In this document: positions 42,584 to 52,658 of the stretch, in pieces
Layout of the letters: every line of letters begins with the position of its first letter
Position numbering within the stretch: position 1 is the stretch's first letter
NCBI GenBank assembly: GCA_016858145.1
Contig: JAEHOE010000206.1
Span: 62,001 to 126,000 of the forward strand
DNA length: 64,000 nt
DNA from: Edaphochlamys debaryana
Taxonomy: Eukaryota > Chlorophyta > Chlorophyceae > Chlamydomonadales
Direction: 5' to 3'
Program-made: the position numbers and the translations under genes
Notes under the pieces: generated by a model
The model's input: only the letters and a program-made list of their open reading frames with translations
Told to the model about the DNA's origin: nothing
The model's database searches: none

Positions 42584-44311
42584 AATGTTTTTAAGGCGGT
42601 GTATCTGTCTAGTTGTAGCTCGGGATTAGGTGAGGGGGTTGTGCTTGCACCGGCGGGCAGTGCCGACGGTGCAAAATATGGGGGGAACCGCCGTTCGTTT
42701 CGACTAGGTGGGGGGGAACCTGTGGCGTGATCGGGCCGCAGGCAGCTGCCCTCCGTGTGAGATGTTGGCGGTCCCCTCGAAATCTTCCCCTACCTAATTT
42801 CACTTCCCCCCCGGGGCCAGGGTTACCGATCGGTACCTGGCCGTTGGGTGCCTGGCTGTTGTTTATTGCTTGCTTGGCTGTTTCTTATTGATTGGTGGTG
42901 CGCGGGTAGTGTTGTCTTGCTGCGGTGTCCGGTCCGCCAGTCACTTCTGGTTTGGTCCGTGTAAATACAGGTGGGCCCTTGCGGGCCTTCCTTGTCGGTG
43001 TCTGTTGACACCGCTTCAGTGGGCTGCTGGGTGTCTGCCCTTTCGGGGGGGCCTGTCTGAAACGCAGCACCAAAATCCAGAACTTCAAGAGCCTGAGCTG
43101 CAAGTGCCACCAGGTAGACACACACAAGAGAGGGCAGCCGGTATGCAACTTGATGCTGCACTGCATGCTGCGCGTGCTGTGCATGCAGTGCGTGAACATG
43201 TCCTGGCACCACACCCCATGCACAACACGAGGTGCTTGTGCCAGCAGATGGGCTGTCAATAGTCAGCATCCACTCTTCCCCCTACAAGCCCCCTCTGATC
43301 TCTGGAGGACTGCTTTCTGGTGACTGCTTTGCTTGCGGCCCAGGCTGGTCGAGTCAGCGCAGTGCGTGCACTGGTCTGAATCTGGTCACAATCTACGCTC
43401 CTGGCTCGCAGCACGTTGGCACTGCTCCTGGCTCTGAAGGCCGCCAGCGACCCGATCAGCATGTAGACGGCATGCTGAAGGACCCGAGGCCAGAGCAGTT
43501 CATGGCTGCGCTGGGTGCGCGCGCTGATACAAGACGGGAGGTCATGAGGATGTCTGGTAGCCGCCCGGCAGGTGAATTTCGCGCAGACCGCCGAGACCGT
43601 GGCCCTCCCTTCTGGAATCGCTCTACTGCTGCGCTTTAGTCTGCTTCGCAACTGGTGTACGCGCAGGAATGCGCGAGTCGCGCGCTCTTGGCATCCGCGT
43701 TCGGTTCGCTCCAACGCAGAGTTGGCGCCTATGCTGCCTACATATGAGCTTTATTAATATACAGAATGTCAATCGCGTGCTTTCTAGCAGCTGCTAGTAA
43801 GTTTGGTCGGACATGTTGGCCGACAATCTCCGCGACCAGGTTCAAGTATGTTTGCCCTGTTGCACGCCGTAATCATCGCCCAAGCTGTCTGTTACTATGG
43901 GCAGTCCACAAGAGGTGTGCGAGCAGCGCCTGGTACGCAACCCTAGGCGACATGACATCCACGCCTAGCCTTGCTGAGCGGACACCCTCACCAACAGCGC
44001 TGCGAGGTGCACATCTCCTCTGACAGAAGCGACTGCGGGCGGCTTTCTACTGTGTACGCAGCACGCGTACAGTTCAGCTCGCTGTAACTTTTCAAGGCTG
44101 TGCCCCTTGGAGCGCATTCAAGTATCGCTCGCCCCGCCCCGTCCCAGAGGGCAAAACTCCTCTCGCCTCCCCAGCTCCCTCTGGCACTCAGCCAGCCTCT
44201 GGCCTGGCGAGTTCTCCTCAGCTTCCGTCAGAGCCACAGGGCCTTAGAGATGGTACGGGATGAGCTGTGTGACAGGGTCTTGAGGTGGTGTCGAGGGGCT
44301 TGTCCATTGTC

Positions 44312-44383
44312 TAGCGGGACCTGGTTTCGATCCAGGGACCTCGGGGTTATGAGCCCCGCACGCTTCCGCTGCGCCATCCCCCT
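44312..44383 (-). pseudogene. Initiator tRNA-Met(CAT) with acceptor-stem mismatch
   Basis: Position 3 is G instead of C (base 44381), giving a G3-G70 clash in the acceptor stem. All other positions match the intact copies. Confidence 0.7.
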
Positions 44384-44421
44384 GATTCCTCTCGCTGAAG
44401 AGCAGCGAGGGAGGATTCTCC

Positions 44422-44545
44422 TGCGGGCGGAGGGTTTCAAACCCTCGACCTTAGGATCCCCCAAGTCAGTTCCCGAGGAGGCGCCCCATAGAGAGGCGCC
44501 TCAGAGGGTATGAGACCTACGCGCTCACCACTGCGCCACGCCCGC
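44422..44545 (-). pseudogene. Elongator tRNA-Met(CAT) with C56 and D-loop changes
   Basis: Shares the C56-to-T change with the copy at 36477 and has a further T-to-G change in the D-loop. Confidence 0.72.
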
Positions 44546-44715
44546 AGATGTGGTGGGCAGCAGCAGCAGTGCCAATCCTCCATCGAGCTCGCTTAACATT
44601 GGGAGGAGGTGCACTCCGAAGCAGGGCCTCCCTAGACGGATGGCTTAAGGCCCTCCCTTCGGTCGGGACCAACCCGTAGCCGGCGTAAGAGTTTGTTTCA
44701 GCGAGGACGCGGCGA

Positions 44716-44850
44716 GGCGGCGAAAGGTGGCGAGGCGAGGAGCCGGTGTGGGGAGGCGCGGCGAACGGCGAGGCGGCGAAAGGTGGCGAGGCGAGGAGCC
44801 GGTGTGGGGAGGCGCGGCGAAAGGTGGCGAGGCGAGGAGGCGGTGTGCGT
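44716..44850. repeat. Short GC-rich tandem repeat, unit B1
   Basis: Two to three copies of a unit of about 50 bp built from GGCGAGGCGAGGAGCCGGTG, found only in this unit. Confidence 0.8.
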
Positions 44851-44954
44851 GGGGAGGCGGCGAGGCGGCAAGGCGGCGAGGCCAGAAGGGGCTCAGGCGG
44901 AGGGGGTCGGAGGCGGTGAGGGGCTGAGGTGCAGAGGGTTCGAGGCAGTGAGCG

Positions 44955-46020
44955 TCAGCCCGGCCTCCTTCAGCCGCAAGTGGAGAAAAGCCGTGATTGC
45001 GCGACGCTTACCTCCCACGCCCTAGAAAGCGCTCTCAAGAGAGGGCATGCACAGCCCGGCCTCATGCAGCCGTTAGAGGAGGAAGGCCGTGTTTGCGCGC
45101 CGCTTACCTCCCACGCCCTAGAAAGCGCTCCCAAGAGGGCATGTGCAGCCCGGCCTCCTTCAGCCGCAAGTGGAGGAAAGCCGTGTTTGCGCGCCGCTTG
45201 CCTCCCACGTCCTTGGTTGCGCTGCCAAGAGGGCATGTGCAGCCGCGCCTCCTCAAGCCGTGGGGAGAGGGAGGCCGTGGCGGCACGCAGAGTCCTGCCT
45301 CCCGCGCCCAACGAGGCGAACCCGAGAGGGCATGTGCCGCCGCGCCTACTCAAGCCGTGGAGGGAGGCAGGCCGTGGCTGCACGCGGTGGGCCTGCATCC
45401 CGTGCCTAACAAAGCTAAATCGAGAGGGCGGGTGCAGCCCCGCCTCCTCAAGTCGTGGGGAAGGGAAGGCCGTTGCTACGCGCAGCGTCCTGCCTCCCGC
45501 GCCCAACGAGGCGAACCCAAGAGGGCGGGTGCTGCCCCGCCTCCTCAAGCCGTGAGGGAAGGAAGGCCGTGGCGACACGCAGCGGCTTGAATCCCGCACC
45601 CACCAAAGCGCATTTGAGAAGCCTCCTTCAGCAGCAAGTGCGTAGAGGAAAGCCGTGTTTGCACGCCGCTTGCCCCCCACATCCCAGAAAGCTCTCCCAA
45701 GAAGGCAGGTGCAGCCCGGCCTCCTGAAGCCGTGTGGGGTGAAAGGCCGTGGCTACACGCAGAGGCTTGCCTCCCACGCGCAAGCAAGCGAGCTCAAGAG
45801 GGCGGGTGCAGCCCCGCCTCCTCAAGCTGTGTTGAGAGGAAAGCCGTGGCTTGCCTCCCACACACAAGGAAGCGAGCTCGAGAGGGTGGGTGTAGCCTGG
45901 CCTCCTCAAGCCGCGTGGGGGTGGAAGGCCGTGGCTACACACAGCGGCTTGTCTCTGACGCCCACGGAAGCGAGCTCGAGAGGGCATGTGCAGTCCGGAC
46001 TCCTGAAGCCGAGAGGGTGG
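44955..46020. repeat. 94-bp minisatellite, unit B1 (about 11 diverged copies)
   Basis: Same family as in B2-B4 but with many substitutions and irregular spacing. Confidence 0.85.
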
Positions 46021-46608
46021 TGTGAGGCCGGTCGGCTTGAGTCATTCACGATGTCCGGACATGGGCCCACCACATCGGCCTGAACCGTCAACCACGGAAG
46101 CCGCAGAGTGTTAACGTGAAGTCGTGAAGACGCAAATGGCCGACGTCGCGATGTGTTGAAACAGACGTGTTGTCCTCGGGGAGGGCGCGGAAATTGAAGA
46201 AACGAACGCCTGATCGAACCGTGAACTAAGGCAATGATTTCACCAAACTCATGCAAGAATTGCTGAGATGTCGAAAGTCGACCGATCGAGCGGCCGCTTA
46301 ACCGTGCCAACTCACAATCTCTGCTTACAAGAAACGGACAAAAAACGCCCAGGTGTCAAGCCGCTAAGAGCCCTCCGCTTCCGGTTCGTTTCGCTGCGCT
46401 CCACTCCGCGGAGCTACGGGGATGCTGCGGGCGGGCTGTTCATGCTGTCTGGGCGTGCGTGCCTAGCTCTCCCTGCCGCCTCCGCACTGCATAGCTGGCC
46501 TCTTGGCTACGGGGGGTAGCGAGAGAGCTTCCAGTGGTGCTAGTGTTGTGGCTGGCTTACTTCCAATTGCTGCTGCTGCTTCCTTCGTGGAGGGGCAGCC
46601 CCTAGCTA

Positions 46609-46664
46609 CCCTGGCGCAGCAGCACTCTATCCGAACCAAGGATCGCAGTGCTGCTGCGCCAGGG
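46609..46664. repeat. 18-bp inverted repeat, 20-nt loop, unit B1
   Basis: CCCTGGCGCAGCAGCACT at 46609-46626 and its perfect complement at 46647-46664; flanking A-T and T-G pairs extend the stem. Confidence 0.9.
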
Positions 46665-46830
46665 TGGTGGAGGCGTGTGGAGGGCTTTCTCCAGTTGGCG
46701 ATGCCGGTACGTGTGCAGAAGGGTGTGCTGCACTGGCGGGAGTAGGGTGCTATGCCCCCCAGTGCCGCGCGCATGTGTGGCCACCTCCCGCCCAGAGGGC
46801 TGTGTTCCTTGCCTGCCGCCCCTGCAAAAC

Positions 46831-46901
46831 AGGTCCTGCTGAGATTTGAACTCAGGTTACCAGATTCAGAGTCTGATGTCCTAACCACTAAACACAGGAC
46901 C
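46831..46901 (-). pseudogene. tRNA-Gln(CTG), A-box damaged, unit B1
   Basis: Compared with 51650-51721 it has lost one base and changed others in the D-arm (TGTGTTTAGTGG for TGTGGTCTAGTGG), destroying the A-box consensus. T4 terminator at 46826-46829. Confidence 0.8.
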
Positions 46902-46948
46902 GCGTGCACCCCCAGAGGGGAGCAAGAGGACTCTCCCACTCGAGAGCC

Positions 46949-47073
46949 TGGAGTCGGAGGGCATTGATTCCCCTACCTGCTGCATGCTAAGCGGCCGCTC
47001 TACCATTTGAGGGCATTGATCCCCCTACCTGCCGCATGCTAAGCGGCCGCTCTACCATTTGAGCTACGACCCC
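46949..47073 (-). pseudogene. tRNA-Ala(AGC) with internal 52-bp tandem duplication
   Basis: The 73-nt gene is expanded to 125 nt by duplication of the segment from the D-arm through the T-arm. Two anticodon arms now lie between one 5' and one 3' acceptor strand, so the transcript cannot fold as a normal tRNA. Confidence 0.85.
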
Positions 47074-47082
47074 AACAGTAGC

Positions 47083-47255
47083 TGCACTAGCCGAGAATCG
47101 AACTCGGGTCTGGTCCGACCTGCGAGCTGCTGGAACGGATGGACCGGCGGAGGAGGGGGGTGGGGGGGATCCCACCACCCACACACCTCCATTGCCAGGC
47201 CCATCCCAGCAGCGTAAGCTGGCAAGGACCTATGCTACCACTATACCACTAGTGC
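47083..47255 (-). tRNA. tRNA-Gly(GCC) with 102-nt intron, unit B1
   Basis: Acceptor GCACTAG/CTAGTGC, stem GGTCC/GGACC, anticodon GCC, T-loop TTCGATT. The intron follows base 37. Matches the B2 copy. Confidence 0.93.
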
Positions 47256-47259
47256 GAAG

Positions 47260-47332
47260 CGCCCAATGAGGGGCTCGAACCCTCGACCACAAGATTAAGA
47301 GTCTTGCGCTCTACCGACTGAGCTAACCGGGC
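47260..47332 (-). tRNA. tRNA-Lys(CTT), unit B1
   Basis: Matches the B2 copy; only 4 nt separate it from tRNA-Gly downstream. Confidence 0.96.
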
Positions 47333-47890
47333 GGGTTACGGTGCCATCGAGAACGGAATCCCCACCGGCCCACACCAAAAACACGCGTGTTTCAAAACGC
47401 GCGCGAGCAAAGCTAACAACGCGAATCGCCTGCGCGTTTGATAGCGTTCTTTCTGTGCTCCAAGAGCGAGCATACCTTGGTTGGCGAACAAAAATGGACA
47501 TCCTCGACAGCAATTGACACCGCGACAGGCATGCGCGAAACTGTTCGATAGAGGTCCTATTATCTGCAAACAATAGTAAGCATTGTTAGGACGCGGCGTA
47601 TAGGCTGTAAGGTGTTGCTTGGTCAAGCGGGTGAGGTCGCCTAAGCCGAAATGTACCCCTGCCTCTCCAGCTCCTTCGCCGCGCGTGCAGGTTTCCTGGC
47701 GAAACTGCAGGCGGACCTGGCGTTCAAGCATGAGAGCACGCACAAGGTGTTATTTGCACCCGTTCGACAGGGCAGAGAACAGGCAGGCCCTCAAGGGCAG
47801 GACCCGTCCGTGCAGGTGGGGATGGGGCCAGCTTCGCGTCTCCTGCGCTGTCACTTGCGCAGTGCCTCTGCCTGCCCCCCGTACTCAAAA

Positions 47891-47984
47891 CGCCGTCACG
47901 GGGAATCGAACCCCGGCCTCCCGCGGTCTGAGACCGTGTGAATCCGATGACAGGCGGGGATACTAACCACTATACGATGACGAC
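47891..47984 (-). tRNA. tRNA-Asp(GTC) with 22-nt intron, unit B1
   Basis: Matches the B2 copy; T4 terminator at 47887-47890. Confidence 0.94.
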
Positions 47985-48066
47985 CCCTTGGACTCAGAAG
48001 TGACTGAGCTGTCTGATGTGTACCCGGAGGTATCTGCACGAGCCCAGGACTGTTCTGGGCGCGGCC

Positions 48067-48139
48067 TTTCGCTACCGGGACTCGAACCCGGGTCTCAGGA
48101 GTGAGAATCCTGTATCCTGACCGCCTAGACTATAGCGAA
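48067..48139 (-). tRNA. tRNA-Glu(CTC), unit B1
   Basis: Matches the B2 copy. Confidence 0.95.
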
Positions 48140-48729
48140 CTCGATACCAGTGGGGGCCACACCGACCCGGGGTACCCACACCAAAACGCCCGGGGACCCC
48201 GCCCCGCCTCTTCCCCCCTCTCCCGCTTGCCTTCGCTCTTCCTCACCCTCAGTGGAATGGTTTCCTTGGCGTAGAGCGCCAAGCAAGAGCACGCGGGGCC
48301 CAAAGGCACGCAGGCCTGCATGCCCAAAGCTCCAGCGGCCTTGAGGGGTCAAGATGCGGGTGGAGCTGGTACGGGGAGGTGGTGTTCCCCTCCACAGGTA
48401 ACCCCTACAGCCTCCACCTTTGTGCGCCTGGGCTCCTGCGGCTGCTCTTCTCGGCAAGAGGGCATCTCGCTCGCTTTACTGCGTGGTGTGGGTAGATGTC
48501 CTGGGGCCTCCACCGCACGGCCGTCGGGCTGTTCATGGCTTAAGGCCCTCCCTTCGGTCGGGACCAACCCGTAGCCATGGCAAGAGTTGTTTCAGCGAGG
48601 AAGCGGTGAGGCGGGGAGGCGGTCTGGCGAGGCAGGAAGGCGGCGAGGCCAGAAGGGGCTCAGGCAGAAGGGTCTGAGGCGGGAAAGCGGCGAGGGGCTG
48701 AGGCGGAGAGCGTCCGAGGCAGCAAGGGT

Positions 48730-50660
48730 CAGCCCGTCCTCCTTCAGGTGTAAGTGAAGGAAAGCCGTCTTTGCGCGCGGCTTGCCTCCCACGCCCCCAA
48801 AAGCGCTCCCAAGAGGGCATGCGCAGCCCGTCCTCTTCAAGCCGCAAGTGGAGGCAAGCCGTGAATGCGCGCCGCTCGCCTCCGACGCCCCCAAAAGCGC
48901 TCCCAAGAGGGCATGCGCAGCCCAGCCTCCTTCAGCCGCAAGTGGAGGCAAGCCGTGATTGCGCGCCGCTTGCCTCCCACGCCCCAGAAAGCGCTCCCAA
49001 GAGGGCATGCGCAGCCCGTCCTCCTCAAGCCGCAAGTGGAGGCAAGCCGTGATTGCGTGCCGCTCGCCTCCGACGCCCCAGAAAGCGCTCCCAAGAGGGC
49101 ATGCGCTGCCCGTCCTCCTCAAGCCGCAAGTGGAGGCAAGCCGTGATTGCGTGCCGCTCGCCTCCGACGCCCCAGAAAGCGCTCCCAAGAGGGCATGCGC
49201 TGCCCAGCCTCCTTCAGCCGCAAGTGGAGGCAAGCCGTGATTGCGCGCCGCTTGCCTCCCACGCCCCAGAAAGCGCTCCCAAGAGGGCATACACAGCCCG
49301 GCCTCCTTCCGCCACAAGTGGAGGAAGGCCGTGGCTGCACGCAGCGGCCTGCCTCCCGTGCCAACCAGAGCGAATTTGAGAGGGCGGGTGCAACCCCATC
49401 TCCTCATGCCGCGTGTGCGGGGAGGAAGGCTGTGGCTACACGCGGCGGCTTGCCTCCCACATCCAAGAAGACGAACTTAAGAGGGCGGGTGCAGCCCCGC
49501 CTCCTCAAGCCGTATGGAGGGGAAGGCCGTTGCTACACGCGCCGGCTTGCCTCCCACGCCCAAGAAGGCGAACTCGAGAGGGCGGGTGCAGCCCCGCCTC
49601 CTCAAGCCGTGGGGAAGGAAGGGCCGTTGCTACACGCGCCGGCTTGCCTCCCACGCCCAAGAAGGCGAACTCGAGAGGGCGGGTGCAGCCCCGCCTCCTC
49701 AGGCCGTGGGGAGAGGTAGGCCGTGGCAACCCGGCCTTCTGCAGCAACAAGGGGGTAGATGCAGACCCGGCCTCCTTCAGCCGCAAGTGGAGGAAGGCCG
49801 TGTTTGCGCGCCGCTTGCCTCCCACGCCCCAGCCAGGAAGGGCACGCAAGCGGGCAGATGCAGAGCCGGCCTCCTCCAGCCGCAAGTGGAGGAAGGCCGT
49901 GATTGCGCGCCGCTTTCCTCCCACGCCCCAAAACGTGCAGCCAAGGAACCGAACTCAGGAGGGCTGGTGCAGCCCGGCCTCCTCAAGCCGTGTCGGATGA
50001 AAGGCCGTGCCTACACGCAGCGGCTTGCCTCCCATGCGCAAGGACACGCTAGGAAGCGAATCCGACAGGGTGGGTGCAGTCCGGCCTCCTTAAGCCGTGG
50101 GGGGAGGAGACCGAGGCTACACGCAGCGGCTTGCCTCCCACGCGTAAGGAGCCGAGCTCGAGAGGGCAGGTGCAACCCACGCTCCTCAAGCCGTAAGGGA
50201 AGGAAGGCCGTGGCTACACGCAGCGGCTTGCCTCCCATGCGATAGGAAGCAAACCCGAGAGGGCGGGTGCAGCCCGGCCTCCTCAAGCCGTGTGGGAAGG
50301 AAGGCCGTGGCTACATGGATCCGCTTGCTTCCAACACGCAAGGAACCGAACTCGAGAGGGCATGCGCAGCCCGGCCTTCTCCAGCCGCAAGTGGAGGAAA
50401 GCCGTGTGTGCACGCAAGGCTTGCCTCCCACGCCCCCGAAAACGCACCCAAGAAAGCAGCTGCAGACCGCAAGAAGATATAAGCCGTGATTGCGTGCCGC
50501 GGCTTGCCCCCCAGAAAGGGTTCCCAAGGGGGCACGTGCAGCCCGGACTCCCCAAGCCGTGTGGGGAGGAAGGCCGTGGCTCTACACAGCGGCTTGCCTC
50601 CCATGCGCAAGGAAGTGAGCACGAGAGGACGGATGCAGCCCGGCCTTCTCAAGCCGTGGG
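48730..50660. repeat. 94-bp hairpin minisatellite, unit B2 (about 20 copies)
   Basis: The typical copy has an inverted repeat GGAGGCAAGC(14 nt)GCTTGCCTCC (for example 48944-48977), then AAAGCGCTCCCAAGAGGGCA. The 94-base period is not a multiple of three, so near-identical 93-codon frames start every 94 bp; these are artefacts. Confidence 0.94.
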
Positions 50661-51427
50661 GGGTGTAGAAGATAACAACGAAGCGAAGCGCTTGGTGGGG
50701 GGTGGTGTGAGGCCGGTCGGCTTGAGTCGTTCACGATGTCCGGATATGGGCACACCACATCGGCCTTAACCGTCAACCACGGAAGCCGCAGAGTGTGACG
50801 GATGCAGCCCGGCCTTCTCAAGCCGTGTGGGTTGGTGTGAGGCTAGTCGGCTTGAGTCTTTCACGATGTCCGGACATGGGCACACCACATCGGCCTGAAC
50901 CGTCAACCAGGGAAGCCGCAGAGGGTTAACGCGAAGACTTGAAGTCGCGAATGGTCGCTGACGACGCGACGTGTTGAAGCGGGCGTGTGGTGCTCGGGGA
51001 GGCCGCGGAAATTGAAGATGTGGTCGCGTGATCGAACCGCGAACTAAGGATATGTTTTCGCGAAACTCAAGCCGAAAGCACTAAAGATGTCGAAAGGCGA
51101 GCGTTCGAGCGCCCGCGTAACCGTGCCAACTCACAATCTCTGTCCACAAGAAACGGACAAAAAACGCCCAGGTGTCAAGCCGCTGAGAGCCCTCCGCTTC
51201 CGCTTCGTTTCGCTGCGCTCCACTCCGCGGAGCTACGGGGATGCTGCGGGCGGGCTGTTCATGCTGTCTGGGCGTGCGTGCCTAGCTCTCCCTGCCGCCT
51301 CCGCACTGCATAGCTGGCCTCTTGGCTACGGGGGGTAGCGAGAGAGCTTCCAGTGGTGCTAGTGTTGTGGCTGGCTTACTTCCAATTGCTGCTGCTGCTT
51401 CCTTCGTGGAGGGGCAGCCCCTAGCTA

Positions 51428-51483
51428 CCCTGGCGCAGCAGCACTCTATCCGAACCAAGGATCCCAGTGCTGCTGCGCCAGGG
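51428..51483. repeat. 18-bp inverted repeat, 20-nt loop, unit B2
   Basis: Arms 51428-51445 and 51466-51483, perfect complement, 160 bp below tRNA-Gln. Confidence 0.9.
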
Positions 51484-51644
51484 TGGTGGAGGCGTGTGGA
51501 GGGCTTTCTCCAGTTGGCGATGCCGGTACGTGTGCAGAAGGGTGTGCTGCACTGGCGGGAGTAGGGTGCTATGCCCCCCAGTGCCGCGCGCATGTGTGGC
51601 CACCTCCCGCCCAGAGGGCTGTGTTCCTTGCCTGCCGCCCCTGC

Positions 51645-51648
51645 AAAA
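51645..51648 (-). terminator. Pol III T4 terminator after tRNA-Gln
   Basis: The only T4 on the transcribed strand from tRNA-Lys through tRNA-Gln. Counterparts at 46826-46829 and 61588-61591. Confidence 0.8.
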
Positions 51649-51649
51649 C

Positions 51650-51721
51650 AGGTCCTGCTGAGATTTGAACTCAGGTTACCAGATTCAGAGTCTGATGTCC
51701 TAACCACTAGACCACAGGACC
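51650..51721 (-). tRNA. tRNA-Gln(CTG), unit B2
   Basis: Acceptor GGTCCTG/CAGGACC, discriminator T, anticodon CTG in loop CTCTGAA, T-loop TTCAAAT. It ends the Lys-Gly-Ala-Gln cluster. Confidence 0.95.
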
Positions 51722-51768
51722 GCGTGCCCCCCCAGAGGGGAGCAAGAGGACTCTCCCACTCGAGAGCC

Positions 51769-51841
51769 TGGAGTCGGAGGGCATTGATCCCCCTACCTGC
51801 CGCATGCTAAGCGGCCGCTCTACCATTTGAGCTACGACCCC
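51769..51841 (-). tRNA. tRNA-Ala(AGC), unit B2
   Basis: Acceptor GGGGTCG/CGACTCC (one G-T pair; the G3-T70 pair is the classic alanine identity element), discriminator A, anticodon AGC. 47 nt upstream of tRNA-Gln and 9 nt downstream of tRNA-Gly. Confidence 0.96.
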
Positions 51842-51850
51842 AACAGTAGC

Positions 51851-52023
51851 TGCACTAGCCGAGAATCGAACTCGGGTCTGGTCCGACCTGCGAGCTGCTG
51901 GAACGGATGGACCGGCGGAGGAGGGGGGTGGGGGGGATCCCACCACCCACACACCTCCATTGCCAGGCCCATCCCAGCAGCGTAAGCTGGCAAGGACCTA
52001 TGCTACCACTATACCACTAGTGC
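51851..52023 (-). tRNA. tRNA-Gly(GCC) with 102-nt intron, unit B2
   Basis: Mature 71 nt. The intron at 51886-51987 directly follows base 37 and contains a G-run rich segment; its ends pair (CAGCAG with CTGCTG). It is long for a nuclear tRNA intron. Confidence 0.93.
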
Positions 52024-52027
52024 GAAG

Positions 52028-52100
52028 CGCCCAATGAGGGGCTCGAACCCTCGACCACAAGATTAAGAGTCTTGCGCTCTACCGACTGAGCTAACCGGGC
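52028..52100 (-). tRNA. tRNA-Lys(CTT), unit B2
   Basis: 73 nt, acceptor GCCCGGT/ATTGGGC with one weak pair, discriminator G, anticodon CTT, T-loop TTCGAGC. First gene of the four-gene cluster; 4-nt gap to tRNA-Gly. Confidence 0.96.
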
Positions 52101-52654
52101 GGGTTACGGTGCCATCGAGAACGGAATCCCCTCCGGCCCACACCAAAAACACGCGTGTTTCAAAACGCGCGCGAGCAAAGCTAACAACGCGAATCGCCTG
52201 CGCATTTGATAGCGTTCTTTCTGTGCTCCAAGAGCGAGCATACCTTGGTTGGCGAACAAAAATGGACATCCTCGACAGCAATTGACACCGCGACAGGCAT
52301 GCGCGAAACTGTTCGATAGAGGTCCTATTATCTGCAAACAATAGTAAGCATTGTTAGGACGCGGCGTATAGGCTGTAAGGTGTTGCTTGGTCAAGCGGGT
52401 GTGGTCGCCTAAGCCGAAATGTACCCCTGCCTCTCCAGCTCCCTCGCCGCGCGTGCAGGTTTCCTGGCGAAACTGCAGGCGGACCTGGCGTTCAAGCATG
52501 AGAGCACGCACAAGGTGTTATTTGCACCCGTTCGACAGGGCAGAGAACAGGCAGGCCCTCAAGGGCAGGACCCGTCCGTGCAGGTGGGGATGGGGCCAGC
52601 TGCGCGACTCCTGCGCTGTCACTTGCGCAGTGCCTCTGCCTGCCCCCCGTACTC

Positions 52655-52658
52655 AAAA
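52655..52658 (-). terminator. Pol III T4 terminator after tRNA-Asp
   Basis: Follows tRNA-Asp directly; none lies between tRNA-Glu and tRNA-Asp. Counterparts at 47887-47890 and 56875-56878. Confidence 0.8.

Larger units (their letters stand above)
39438..43074. mobile_element. Foreign block of unknown type with two satellites
   Basis: It replaces about 141 bp of the unit (equivalent to 7009-7149). Its ends (TTTGGGGCGAG... and ...CAGCACCAAAA) are loosely complementary, with a second similar patch about 16 bases inward, so a degraded DNA transposon is possible. No clean target duplication is seen. The short ORF beginning MDIEEQRAAVQPRSPGSDMD (39721) precedes the first satellite and may be a remnant of an element gene; its function is unknown. 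Confidence 0.45.
43075..44637. repeat. Array A, unit 6, last part
   Basis: Resumes at ATCCAGAACTTC and ends within the sequence CCTAGAC, where array B begins. This is the most diverged unit of array A. Confidence 0.92.
44641..48535. repeat. Array B, unit B1 (3.9 kb)
   Basis: Most diverged unit. Order: short GC-rich repeats, 94-bp minisatellite, about 800 bp without recognised genes (46020-46830) apart from an inverted repeat, then six minus-strand tRNA genes, then about 400 bp of spacer. The 560 bp between tRNA-Lys and tRNA-Asp has no recognised gene. Confidence 0.92.
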
